Below, piece after piece: positions 1 to 7,292 of a stretch of 12,605 nucleotides of DNA (positions within the stretch are counted from its first letter, which is position 1; the number at the start of each line of letters is the position of its first letter). Source of the DNA: Pseudomonadales bacterium (lineage in GTDB: Bacteria; Pseudomonadota; Gammaproteobacteria; Pseudomonadales; JAHEIH01). The notes below the pieces were generated by a model. The model worked only from the letters and a program-made list of their open reading frames with translations. It was not told where the DNA came from and ran no database searches. Made by a program: the position numbers and the translations under genes. The stretch is taken from assembly GCA_023255355.1 (NCBI GenBank), contig JALRIU010000292.1:1-12605 (forward strand). The letters run 5' to 3'.

Positions 1-966
1 CGCGGAAAAAAAAGTGTCGTACTCGATTTAAGGACTGATGAAGGTAAACAACAATTACAACAGCTGATTGCCGATGCAGACGTTTTTATTCATTCCATGC
101 GGGGTAAAGCAATTGCTAAGTTAGGATTTTCCTACAGCGAAGTGAAGGCCATCAATCCGGCTATTGTTTACACCAATTGCTATGGATACAGTCGCCGCGG
201 ACCTGAAGCTGATGCCACTGCATACGACGATACAATTCAGGGAGAATGTGGCCTGCCTTATGTGCAGCAATTGATGAATGGCGAGCCCCAATTTGTGGGG
301 ACTATTATGGCAGACAAAGTGGCCGGTATGACTGCGTTATATGCCACTTTGGCAGCTTTATTTCACCGTCAACGCACCGGTGAGGGGCAAGAGGTTGAAA
401 TAGGGATGTTCGAAGCCCTGGCGTCTTTTATGTTGGTTGAGCATGCTAATGGTGTGCTTTTTAATCCACCTTTAGGGGCTGCAAATTACCCTAGAGTCGT
501 CGCACCGAATCGTAAGCCCTATAAAACTAAAGATGGTTATCTTGCAGCGTTGATATACAACGACAAGCAGTGGCAGGTATTTGTCGATGCAGTTAAACCC
601 GAGTGGATAATGGGCGACGAATTTGACAGCTTGGCTAAACGCGCTAAGCAAATTGATCGAGTCTATGGTTTGTTAGCAACCACGTTTTTACAGCGTACCA
701 CGGATGAATGGCTTGTATTGCTGAGACAACTTGAGGTGCCATGTGCGCCGATTCGCAGTCTTGATGAATTATTTGATAACCCCCATCTCAATGAGATCGG
801 CTTTTTTGAAAATGTCGACACACCCTACGGGCTGGTCAGATTTCCTGGTGTCCCTACGTGGTTTTCTAAGACGCCCGGTCATATTCGAGCAGGCGCTCCG
901 CGTTTGGGCGAACATACCCAAGAGATTTTATCAAAACTTAATACCCCAATGACGAGAAAAAAGTAA
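1..966 (+). CDS. Family III CoA-transferase (CaiB/BaiF type), 5' end outside the window
   Basis: The frame is open from base 1, so the ATG at 97 is internal; 321 residues are visible and roughly 70-90 N-terminal residues are missing compared with the usual ~390-400. Enzymes of this family move CoA from a donor such as succinyl-CoA to a carboxylic acid through an aspartyl-CoA thioester, in the cytoplasm. Visible family features are the VVLDLRTDEGK segment near the cut end, the stretch MADKVAGMTALYATLAAL with the probable catalytic Asp at bases 313-315 (visible residue 105), and the RTGEGQEVEIGMFEA block just after it. The C-terminal part has the usual VPCAPIRSLDELFDNPHL segment. Its stop overlaps the next start by one base (TAATG), indicating co-translation with the acyl-CoA dehydrogenase. 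It probably activates an acid product of the pathway; an acyl-CoA racemase (AMACR-like) is the main alternative, and the substrate cannot be told. Confidence 0.9.
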   Translation, partial: RGKKSVVLDLRTDEGKQQLQQLIADADVFIHSMRGKAIAKLGFSYSEVKAINPAIVYTNCYGYSRRGPEADATAYDDTIQGECGLPYVQQLMNGEPQFVGTIMADKVAGMTALYATLAALFHRQRTGEGQEVEIGMFEALASFMLVEHANGVLFNPPLGAANYPRVVAPNRKPYKTKDGYLAALIYNDKQWQVFVDAVKPEWIMGDEFDSLAKRAKQIDRVYGLLATTFLQRTTDEWLVLLRQLEVPCAPIRSLDELFDNPHLNEIGFFENVDTPYGLVRFPGVPTWFSKTPGHIRAGAPRLGEHTQEILSKLNTPMTRKK

Positions 967-2132
967 TGGATTTTAGTCTTACCCAAGACCAGCAAAATAT
1001 AAGAGAAGCTGTGCTGAATGTGTGCAGTCAATTTGACGATGATTTTTGGCTTGCTTGTGATAATGAAGCACGGTTTCCCCTCGAATTTCATAAAACGATG
1101 GCGGAAGCTGGATGGTTAGGTATTGCCATGGATGAGTCAGTAGGTGGCGCAGGTTTAGGTATTACTGAGGCCGCCCTGATGATGCAAGCTGTCGCTGAGT
1201 CGGGTGGTGGTATGACTGCCGCATCCAGTATACACGGCCCGGTATTCAGTATGCAGCCCGTAGCATTGTTTGGAACTGCTGAACAACAACAGCGCATGAT
1301 TCCGCCAATATTGTCTGGACAGGACAAAATGTGTTTTGCAGTGACAGAACCTAACGTCGGATTGGATACCACGAAGATTAAAACTCGTGCCGTTAAAGAG
1401 GCGGGAGGATACCGGGTTAATGGTGAAAAAATTTGGATATCAGTTGCTCAAAATGCCAATAAGATGATGTTGCTGGCAAGGACAACACCTATTGATCAAG
1501 TTGAGAAAAAAACACAGGGTCTATCTTTGTTTTTTACTGACCTTGATAGAGAAAAAATTGACGTCAAATTGATTCATAAAATGGGAAGGCATGGCGTCGA
1601 CTCAAATATGTTATTTATTGAAGATCTTTGGATTCCAGAAGAAGACCTTATAGGTAAAGAAGGTGATGGTTTCAAAATTATTCTTCACGGACTAAACCCT
1701 GAGCGAATTTTATTAGCTGCAGAAGCTATGGGTCTTGGCCGCATTGCAATAAAAAAAGCTGCGCAATATGCCAATGAGCGTGTGGTTTTCGATAGGCCTA
1801 TTGGTATGAATCAAGGCATTCAGCACCCCTTAGCCAAATGCTGGGCGCAACTTGAAGCCGCTAATTTAATGGTGATGAAAGCAGCCACGATGTTTGATAA
1901 GGGGCTGGATTGTGGCGTTGAGGCTAATGCGGGTAAGTATCTTGCTGCAGAGGCAGGTTTTGAGGCCTGTCATACTGCGATGCTGACTTTAGGGGGAATG
2001 GGGTATGCTCAGGAATACCATATTGAACGTTATTTGCGTGAAGTCATTATTCCCCGCACTGCGCCAGTTAGCCAGCATATGATTTTGAATTTCTTGGCCG
2101 AAAAAGTCCTTAATTTACCTAAATCCTATTAA
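966..2132 (+). CDS. Acyl-CoA dehydrogenase
   Basis: FAD-dependent alpha,beta-dehydrogenation of an acyl-CoA; electrons would pass to ETF. The 388 residues are the normal length for the family. The order is typical: an N-terminal helical domain (about 1-120), the FAD-contact segment FAVTEPNVGLDTT (124-136, with Leu where GSD or GTD is usual), the beta domain with WISVAQNA (157-164), and a C-terminal helical domain with FDRPIGMNQGIQHPLA (275-290) and LGGMGYAQEYHIERYLRE (342-359). The catalytic base is probably Glu246 in GLNPERILLAAEA, the position used by isovaleryl-CoA and long-chain dehydrogenases. The medium-chain position (YEGT) reads APVS here and has no Glu. The ATG at 966 overlaps the previous stop and has no strong Shine-Dalgarno site, so translation is probably coupled. 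Substrate chain length or branching is unknown. Confidence 0.93.
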   Translation: MDFSLTQDQQNIREAVLNVCSQFDDDFWLACDNEARFPLEFHKTMAEAGWLGIAMDESVGGAGLGITEAALMMQAVAESGGGMTAASSIHGPVFSMQPVALFGTAEQQQRMIPPILSGQDKMCFAVTEPNVGLDTTKIKTRAVKEAGGYRVNGEKIWISVAQNANKMMLLARTTPIDQVEKKTQGLSLFFTDLDREKIDVKLIHKMGRHGVDSNMLFIEDLWIPEEDLIGKEGDGFKIILHGLNPERILLAAEAMGLGRIAIKKAAQYANERVVFDRPIGMNQGIQHPLAKCWAQLEAANLMVMKAATMFDKGLDCGVEANAGKYLAAEAGFEACHTAMLTLGGMGYAQEYHIERYLREVIIPRTAPVSQHMILNFLAEKVLNLPKSY

Positions 2133-2143
2133 ATTTTTCGGTC

Positions 2144-2172
2144 TTGAATAAACAACACTGTTGATTTATTAT
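2144..2172 (+). promoter_or_regulatory. Predicted sigma70 promoter with a palindrome between -35 and -10, upstream of the BVMO gene
   Basis: In the 64-bp gap after the acyl-CoA dehydrogenase gene there is a -35-like TTGAAT (2144-2149), exactly 17 bp of spacer, and a -10-like TATTAT (2167-2172). The spacer contains AACAACACTGTT (2151-2162), an AACA-N4-TGTT palindrome. It lies within a longer imperfect inverted repeat, arms 2147-2157 and 2159-2170, with one unpaired base. A repressor bound here would block RNA polymerase. This is a sequence-based prediction only. Confidence 0.5.
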
Positions 2173-2183
2173 CGAGTCAAAAC

Positions 2184-2191
2184 AGAGGAAG
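2184..2191 (+). promoter_or_regulatory. Ribosome binding site that fixes the BVMO start at 2197
   Basis: AGAGGAAG ends 5 bases before the ATG at 2197. The frame can also be opened from a TTG at 2161, but that codon has no Shine-Dalgarno site and lies inside the predicted promoter and palindrome, so 2197 is the better start. Confidence 0.75.
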
Positions 2192-2196
2192 AAAAT

Positions 2197-4014
2197 ATGA
2201 AATGCGACGCTACACTTTGTCCAGAAGATGTCGATATTGCTGCGTTAAAAGCCAAGTATGAGCAAGAGCGCGTCAAGCGAATTAGCGATAAGGGACAGTC
2301 ACAATATGTACGACCAGAGGGTGGCGCTGCGGGTGACTATGCTGAAGATCCCCATAAGCCATTAGTGGCTCGTGATCCCTATGATGAAGAGCTCGATGTT
2401 GTCGTGGTCGGTGCTGGATTTGGTGGTTTGCTAGCGAGTTATCACTTGATGCAAGCGGGAGTCACCAATATTCGAAATATTGATTCTGCCGGTGATTTTG
2501 GCGGCGTCTGGTATTGGAACCGCTATCCTGGAGTGCAGTGTGATAACGATGCCTATTGTTATTTGCCATTTTTGGAAGAAACTGGCTTCATGCCCAGCAA
2601 AAAATTCGCTGATGGTTTAGAGATTCAAGGCTACTGCCGTTTATTAGCTGAGCGAGGTGGTTTTAAAGACAAGGCAGTATTCCATACATTAGTCCAAGAT
2701 ATTACTTGGGACCATACTATCCAACGTTATCGCTTAAAAACGAATCGCGGTGATGAGTTTCGTCCACGTTTTGTGGTGATGGCTTGTGGTGTTTTAAATA
2801 TGCCTAAATTACCTGGCATAAAGGGTATTAATGATTTTAAGGGCAAAATTTTCCATACAGCCCGTTGGGATTATGATTTCACGGGTGGCTCTTACAACAA
2901 TCCAGTGCTTGATAAGCTTGCGGATAAACGTGTTGCTATTATCGGTACCGGTGCAACAGCGATTCAGGCGGTACCTCATTTAGGAAAATACGCTAAACAT
3001 TTGTATGTTATTCAACGTACCCCCTCTAGTGTTGATGAACGTCCCAATCCACCAACGGACGAGGCGTGGATCGAAAGCTTGCAGCCTGGCTGGCAAGCAG
3101 ATCGACAAGCGAATTTCCATCGAGCGGCTATGGAGGTATTTCAACCTGGTGATACTGACCAAATTTGCGATATTTGGACTGAATTGAATCGCAACCTTCT
3201 GGCTCAATCAGAAGAGGAGGGATTTCCAGCCTCTATGGAAGAGTTCTTAGCACGACGTGAAACCATGGATTTTCGGATCATGTCTAGGTTACGTGAACGT
3301 GTTGCGTCCATTGTGAAGGACCCGGTGACTGCAGAAGCGCTGAAACCCTACTATAACTTTCTATGTAAACGGCCTCTATCGAGTAATGATTTCTATCCAA
3401 CCTTTAATCGCGATAACGTGGATTTGATCGATGTTTCAGAAACTATTGGTTTGCAGGAGTTAACCGCGAATGGTTTTGTAGCTAACGGCAAGGAATACGA
3501 AGTTGACTGCATTATTTTCGCCAGTGGCTTTGAGGTGACCTCTGATCTCGAAAGACGTTGGGGCATTAAACATATTACTGGTCGTGATGGGGTATCCATT
3601 TACGATCATTGGCGTGATGGCCCTAAAACCCTGCACGGCACTATGACCCATCAATTTCCAAATATGTTTTACATTGGCTACATACAAGGTGGCTTGAATG
3701 CTTCTGTCACCCTGCAATTTGGTCGCCAAGGTTATCACAGTGCTTATATCATTAAACATGCCCTAGATCGTGGTGCTAAAGAGGTAGAACCAACGCAAAC
3801 GGCCCAAGACGACTACGTTTCGCAGTTTGAAGCTTTGATGCCTGATTTAAGCGCATTTCAAGCAGCATGCCCCCCAAGTTATTTCAATAATGAAGGTGAT
3901 GTTAACGCGAAATGGGCGTTATTTCGCTCATGGGGCGGTGGTTGGAACGGTTTTGAAGAAATGTTGGACAATTGGCGAAAAAACGGTCAGTTAGACGGTA
4001 TGAGTATTAAGTAA
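2197..4014 (+). CDS. Type I Baeyer-Villiger monooxygenase, N-terminally extended class
   Basis: FAD- and NADPH-dependent insertion of one oxygen next to a ketone carbonyl, giving an ester or lactone. From the ATG at 2197 the protein has 605 residues. Visible landmarks are a first Rossmann motif GAGFGG (72-77), FGGVWYWNRYPG (101-112), DNDAY (116-120), the Baeyer-Villiger fingerprint FKGKIFHTARWD (214-225, fitting FxGxxxHTxxW[PD]), a second Rossmann motif GTGATA (250-255), a QRTPSSVDERPN segment whose Arg282 probably matches the active-site Arg of the family, and FASGFE (441-446). The ~65 residues before the first Rossmann motif, with ALKAKYEQERVKRI and a QYV segment, resemble the extension of the ~600-residue BVMOs (cyclopentadecanone monooxygenase and pentalenolactone types) rather than the ~540-residue cyclohexanone monooxygenases. 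This hints at a bulky or cyclic ketone substrate, which is inference. No membrane segment is apparent. Confidence 0.93.
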   Translation: MKCDATLCPEDVDIAALKAKYEQERVKRISDKGQSQYVRPEGGAAGDYAEDPHKPLVARDPYDEELDVVVVGAGFGGLLASYHLMQAGVTNIRNIDSAGDFGGVWYWNRYPGVQCDNDAYCYLPFLEETGFMPSKKFADGLEIQGYCRLLAERGGFKDKAVFHTLVQDITWDHTIQRYRLKTNRGDEFRPRFVVMACGVLNMPKLPGIKGINDFKGKIFHTARWDYDFTGGSYNNPVLDKLADKRVAIIGTGATAIQAVPHLGKYAKHLYVIQRTPSSVDERPNPPTDEAWIESLQPGWQADRQANFHRAAMEVFQPGDTDQICDIWTELNRNLLAQSEEEGFPASMEEFLARRETMDFRIMSRLRERVASIVKDPVTAEALKPYYNFLCKRPLSSNDFYPTFNRDNVDLIDVSETIGLQELTANGFVANGKEYEVDCIIFASGFEVTSDLERRWGIKHITGRDGVSIYDHWRDGPKTLHGTMTHQFPNMFYIGYIQGGLNASVTLQFGRQGYHSAYIIKHALDRGAKEVEPTQTAQDDYVSQFEALMPDLSAFQAACPPSYFNNEGDVNAKWALFRSWGGGWNGFEEMLDNWRKNGQLDGMSIK

Positions 4015-4020
4015 TCAACA

Positions 4021-4036
4021 TGAACATTATTGTTCA
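4021..4036. promoter_or_regulatory. Palindrome TGAACA-N4-TGTTCA, candidate operator before the ThDP enzyme gene
   Basis: TGAACATTATTGTTCA has perfect 6-base arms around a 4-base centre, 6 bp after the BVMO stop and 24 bp before the next ATG. Its core AACATTATTGTT matches the AACA-N4-TGTT palindrome before the BVMO gene. Its reverse complement shares the 10-mer AACAATAATG with the tetR upstream region (7252-7261). No convincing -35/-10 pair surrounds it, so its role could also be roadblock control or an mRNA hairpin. Confidence 0.45.
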
Positions 4037-4059
4037 GTAATTAGAAGGATAAAAAAATC

Positions 4060-5766
4060 ATGGCGACGCCAGTCTACAAACGTATGTTAGATCTTTTTGA
4101 AGCCGAGGGGATTAATACCCTCATCGGTATTCCAGATCCGAACTTTGTGCATTTATTTCTTGAGGCAGAATCTCGCGGCTGGACAGTCATTGCTCCGCAT
4201 CATGAAGAAAGTTCCGGTTTTATCTCTGAGGCCATAGCCCGAATGACTGGAAAGCCTGCGGTCTGTATCGCTACACTTGGCCCCGGTATCGCCAACGCTT
4301 CAGGCGCCATGATGTGTGCCTTGGTTGAAAATTCGCCTGTGATTTTTATTGGTGGTCAACGTGCTCGTATTACTGAGCAACGTGTGCGCCGTGGACGTAT
4401 CCAGTTTATTCAACAGATGGATCTCTTTAAGAATTCAGCTAAATATTCAGCCAGTATTGAATATGCTGATCAAACCGATGAGATTATTCGTGAATCGATT
4501 CGTAAATCTTTATCTGGCGTGCCAGGCCCGACGTATATCGAACTTCCCATCCATGTTATTACTGAAGAATTAGATTTGCCGCCGGTATTGAAACCTGAGC
4601 AATATCGTTTGGTGAATCAAAGTGCTGGTGCCAAAGAAGTTGCCATGGCAGTTGAGCTGATCAGCAAGGCCGAAAATCCTATTATTCTGTGTGGTCATGG
4701 TGTGCATACGTCACGCGGCGGTGCTGCGGTCGCTGAGCTTGCCAAACTGATGGGCTGTCCCATTATTCAAACCTCAGGTGGCACCTCTTTCATTAAAGGC
4801 GTAGAAGATAGAACCTTCCCCTATGGTTTTTCCGAAGCGGCAGTTGATGCCGTCGTTAAATCCGATGTCTGTATAGCGATTGGTACAGAAATGGGTGAAC
4901 CTGTGCACTACGGCAAAACGCGTCATTGGGCAGAAAAAAATGCTACGCGAAAATGGATATACATTGAACAAGACCCAACTGCTATCGGCGTGAACCGTCC
5001 CATCGATGTACCTTTGGTCGGTGATCTGCGTGCGGTAGTTCCACAATTAGTCGAGGCGTTGCAGATATCGCCACGCGCTGAGCACCCAGAGCTTGCACGT
5101 TGGATAAGTGAGGATAAAGCGCGTTTGGAGCGTCTAGCTGCGGAAGCCCCCATTTTGGATGGCCCCATGCACACTGCTCGTTGGGTAGTTGAGGCCACCA
5201 AGGCATTCCCGGAAAACGGCATTATGGTGCGCGATGGTGGCGCAACGGTGATCTTTCAGTGGACGTATTCGCAATGTAAACCCAACGACGTGGTATGGAA
5301 CCAAAACTTTGGCCACTTAGGTACCGGGTTACCTTATGCGCTGGGTGCTTGTATAGCTGATGGCGGTAAACGGCCGGTAATGTTGACCACTAGCGATTCA
5401 GCATTTTTGTTCCATATTGGTGAATTGGAAGTAGCAGCGCGCTTAAAAATGCCATTAGTTGTGGTAGTAGGTGTCGATCACCAATGGGGTCTCGAAGTAG
5501 GCGTGTATAAACGTACCTTTGGCAAAGGGAGTGCCGAGACAGCGGTGCATTGGAGCAAAGACGTAAGGTTTGACAAAATTGCCGAGGGCTTCGGTTGCCA
5601 AGGTTTGTACATTGAAAAGGCTGAAGATTTGGCGCCTGCCATTGAAAAAGCCTATGCCAGTGGTCGACCTACTGTTATTCATGTGCCGATTGACCCGAAT
5701 GTTAATTCCGAAGAAATGCCAAACTACTCAGAATTCCGTACTTGGTATGCTGAAGGTTCTCAATAA
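4060..5766 (+). CDS. Thiamine-diphosphate-dependent enzyme (acetolactate synthase / decarboxylase superfamily), unusual metal site
   Basis: Cytoplasmic ThDP enzyme of 568 residues with the normal three-domain order: PYR domain (about 1-170), central domain (about 190-335) and PP domain (about 370-545). The conserved Glu that activates the cofactor is probably Glu49 in PHHEESSGF, followed by ATLGPGIANA. The PP domain carries TSDSAFLFHIGELEVAARL (from 444) and VVVVGVDHQWG (467-477), equivalent to the usual GDG...NN motif. Here GDG is SDS and the second Asn is Asp473, 27 residues after Asp446, as in pyruvate decarboxylase. Reaction class possibilities are 2-oxo acid decarboxylation, acyloin or 1,2-dione cleavage (as in cyclohexane-1,2-dione hydrolase), or carboligation; the sequence does not decide. 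An aldehyde dehydrogenase follows at once, favouring an aldehyde product. AGAAGGA at 4043-4049 is the ribosome site. True acetolactate synthase is unlikely given this context and motif. Confidence 0.88.
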   Translation: MATPVYKRMLDLFEAEGINTLIGIPDPNFVHLFLEAESRGWTVIAPHHEESSGFISEAIARMTGKPAVCIATLGPGIANASGAMMCALVENSPVIFIGGQRARITEQRVRRGRIQFIQQMDLFKNSAKYSASIEYADQTDEIIRESIRKSLSGVPGPTYIELPIHVITEELDLPPVLKPEQYRLVNQSAGAKEVAMAVELISKAENPIILCGHGVHTSRGGAAVAELAKLMGCPIIQTSGGTSFIKGVEDRTFPYGFSEAAVDAVVKSDVCIAIGTEMGEPVHYGKTRHWAEKNATRKWIYIEQDPTAIGVNRPIDVPLVGDLRAVVPQLVEALQISPRAEHPELARWISEDKARLERLAAEAPILDGPMHTARWVVEATKAFPENGIMVRDGGATVIFQWTYSQCKPNDVVWNQNFGHLGTGLPYALGACIADGGKRPVMLTTSDSAFLFHIGELEVAARLKMPLVVVVGVDHQWGLEVGVYKRTFGKGSAETAVHWSKDVRFDKIAEGFGCQGLYIEKAEDLAPAIEKAYASGRPTVIHVPIDPNVNSEEMPNYSEFRTWYAEGSQ

Positions 5767-5792
5767 ATTAAAAATAATAAAGGAGCGTTGAG

Positions 5793-7211
5793 ATGCGTGA
5801 TTATTTACAGTTTTACATTGATGGAAAATGGGTTGATCCTATTGTAGCTAATGCCGCAGAGGTAATAAATCCTGCAACTGAAGAGGTGAGTGGGCATATT
5901 TCTTTGGGCAGCAATGCCGATGTTGATACTGCCGTTGCCGCAGCTCGTCAAGCCTTCGATAGTTGGTCACAAACCTCTGTAGAAGAACGTTTGGCTGTCC
6001 TGCGCCGAATTCAAGAACAGTACAACGCTCGTGCTGCCGATCTTGGTGCAGCTGTCACTGAAGAGATGGGGGCGCCGGTTGAACTCGGTAATGGTTTTCA
6101 CACCATACTTGGCGGCGGACATTTACAAACAGCCATCGAAGTACTAGAGAAGTATCAGTTTGAAGAGCTTCGCGGTCAGACCTTATTTGTCAAAGAACCC
6201 ATTGGCGTTTGTGGCTTGATCACGCCTTGGAACTGGCCGTTAAATCAAGTAGCCGTCAAGGTTTTTCCTGCCTTAGCTGCTGGTTGTACTGTGGTTTTAA
6301 AGCCACCACAATTAGCGCCATATTCTGCCCAAATCCTGGCAGAAATTATTGATGCAGCAGGCGTTCCTGCGGGTGTCTTTAATATGGTCCAAGGTCGGGG
6401 TTCAGAAATTGGTACGGCCATGTCGGTGCATCCTGATATCGATATGATTTCATTTACCGGTTCGGAATCGGTGGGTGTTGAAATTGCTAAAAATGCTGCA
6501 CCCACTGTAAAGCGTGTCTGCCAAGAATTAGGCGGTAAAAGCGCTTATATAGTGTTAGATGATGAATTGTTGAACGATAAAGTGGCGGCGGCATGCGGTG
6601 GCATGATGATGAATTGTGGTCAAACCTGCAGCGCAGGTTCGCGTTTACTTGTCCCCGCCAACCGTTTACAAGATGCTATGGCAACCATTAAAAATGTAGT
6701 GGGATCCATGACGGTGGGTGATCCGCATTCTGGTGTAACTATGGGGCCAGTGGTTTCCAAATCTCAATACAATATCATCCAAGACTACATCCAAAAAGGT
6801 ATTGATGAAGGTGCTGAGGTCATTGTCGGTGGGGTTGGTCGTCCTGATGGATTGAACAAAGGTTACTATGTAAAACCCACGGTGTTTTTAACCAATAATG
6901 CTACCACAATCGCCCGCGAAGAAATTTTTGGTCCGGTGCTATGTTTGATTCCCTACCATGATCTTGATGATGCTGTGGCTATCGCTAATGATTCGGATTT
7001 TGGCCTTGCTGGATATGTGGATGGTGCTGATTTAGCAACCTGTAACGCTGTAGCGCGTCGAATTCGAGCCGGGGCTATTTATGTCAACGGTGGCTTTGAC
7101 TTCCATTCTGCATTTGGCGGTTACAAGAAAAGTGGTAACGGTCGAGAGTGGGGTGAAGAGGGCTTTGATGAGTATCTAGAGCTCAAATGTATTCTTGGTT
7201 ACGCACCATAG
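5793..7211 (+). CDS. NAD(P)-dependent aldehyde dehydrogenase
   Basis: Oxidises an aldehyde to the carboxylic acid. The 472 residues are the usual length for the soluble ALDH superfamily. Motifs are TPWNWPL (144-150, with the oxyanion Asn147), VVLKPPQ (167-173, Lys170 in the cofactor site; the usual KPSE Glu is Gln here), FTGSESVG (221-228), ELGGKS with general base Glu245, NCGQTCSAGSR with nucleophile Cys279, and EEIFGPVLCL near the C-terminus. AAGGAG at 5780-5785 precedes the ATG by 7 bases. It follows the ThDP enzyme after only 26 bp, so it probably removes the aldehyde that enzyme releases. The acid would then be a candidate for the CoA-transferase at the start of the window. It is the last gene before a hairpin. 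A CoA-acylating type is unlikely because the Glu/Cys pair of the hydrolytic type is present. Confidence 0.94.
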   Translation: MRDYLQFYIDGKWVDPIVANAAEVINPATEEVSGHISLGSNADVDTAVAAARQAFDSWSQTSVEERLAVLRRIQEQYNARAADLGAAVTEEMGAPVELGNGFHTILGGGHLQTAIEVLEKYQFEELRGQTLFVKEPIGVCGLITPWNWPLNQVAVKVFPALAAGCTVVLKPPQLAPYSAQILAEIIDAAGVPAGVFNMVQGRGSEIGTAMSVHPDIDMISFTGSESVGVEIAKNAAPTVKRVCQELGGKSAYIVLDDELLNDKVAAACGGMMMNCGQTCSAGSRLLVPANRLQDAMATIKNVVGSMTVGDPHSGVTMGPVVSKSQYNIIQDYIQKGIDEGAEVIVGGVGRPDGLNKGYYVKPTVFLTNNATTIAREEIFGPVLCLIPYHDLDDAVAIANDSDFGLAGYVDGADLATCNAVARRIRAGAIYVNGGFDFHSAFGGYKKSGNGREWGEEGFDEYLELKCILGYAP

Positions 7212-7223
7212 ATCATGAACTTG

Positions 7224-7243
7224 CTGGGGTCATTTGGCCCCAG
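7224..7243 (+). terminator. Hairpin after the aldehyde dehydrogenase gene, possible terminator
   Basis: CTGGGG (7224-7229) and CCCCAG (7238-7243) form a perfect 6-bp GC-rich stem with an 8-base loop, 12 bp after the stop codon. No clear U-tract follows (TGCGTGTTAAC), so full intrinsic termination is uncertain; it may attenuate read-through or protect the 3' end of the transcript. Its place between the enzyme block and tetR supports a transcript boundary. Confidence 0.45.
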
Positions 7244-7251
7244 TGCGTGTT

Positions 7252-7263
7252 AACAATAATGAT
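7252..7263. promoter_or_regulatory. Degenerate copy of the AACA-N4-TGTT motif upstream of tetR
   Basis: AACAATAATGAT lies 29 bp before the tetR start and differs from AACA-N4-TGTT at one position. The first ten bases equal the reverse complement of bases 4025-4034 in the palindrome before the ThDP gene. It overlaps a -35-like TTAACA (7250-7255) and a -10-like GATAAT (7261-7266), though neither has a good partner at 17 bp. If the neighbouring TetR protein binds the motif, this would be the autoregulatory site. Confidence 0.35.
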
Positions 7264-7292
7264 AATATTTCACTACTGACGAGTTCAAAAAG

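Noticed and set aside
97..99. ATG at 97 as the start of the CoA-transferase
   Set aside because: The same frame is open to base 1 and the upstream residues (VVLDLRTDEGK) are typical family sequence, so the gene is cut by the window edge.
2161..2196. TTG at 2161 as the start of the BVMO
   Set aside because: It has no ribosome site and overlaps the predicted -10 region and palindrome; the ATG at 2197 has AGAGGAAG at good spacing.
3460..3759. 99-residue minus-strand open frame inside the BVMO gene
   Set aside because: It lies wholly within a strongly supported gene, has no recognisable motif and no ribosome site; it is a shadow frame, like the others inside the enzyme genes.
4060..5766. Acetolactate synthase (ilvB) or cyclohexane-1,2-dione hydrolase as the name for the ThDP enzyme
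   Set aside because: No small-subunit gene or biosynthetic context is present, and the metal motif differs from both, including the Asn that the dione hydrolase keeps as I remember its sequence.
7248..7255. TGTTAACA perfect 8-base palindrome as a separate operator
   Set aside because: It is short and AT-rich and overlaps the better-supported shared motif at 7252-7263; no second copy was noticed.
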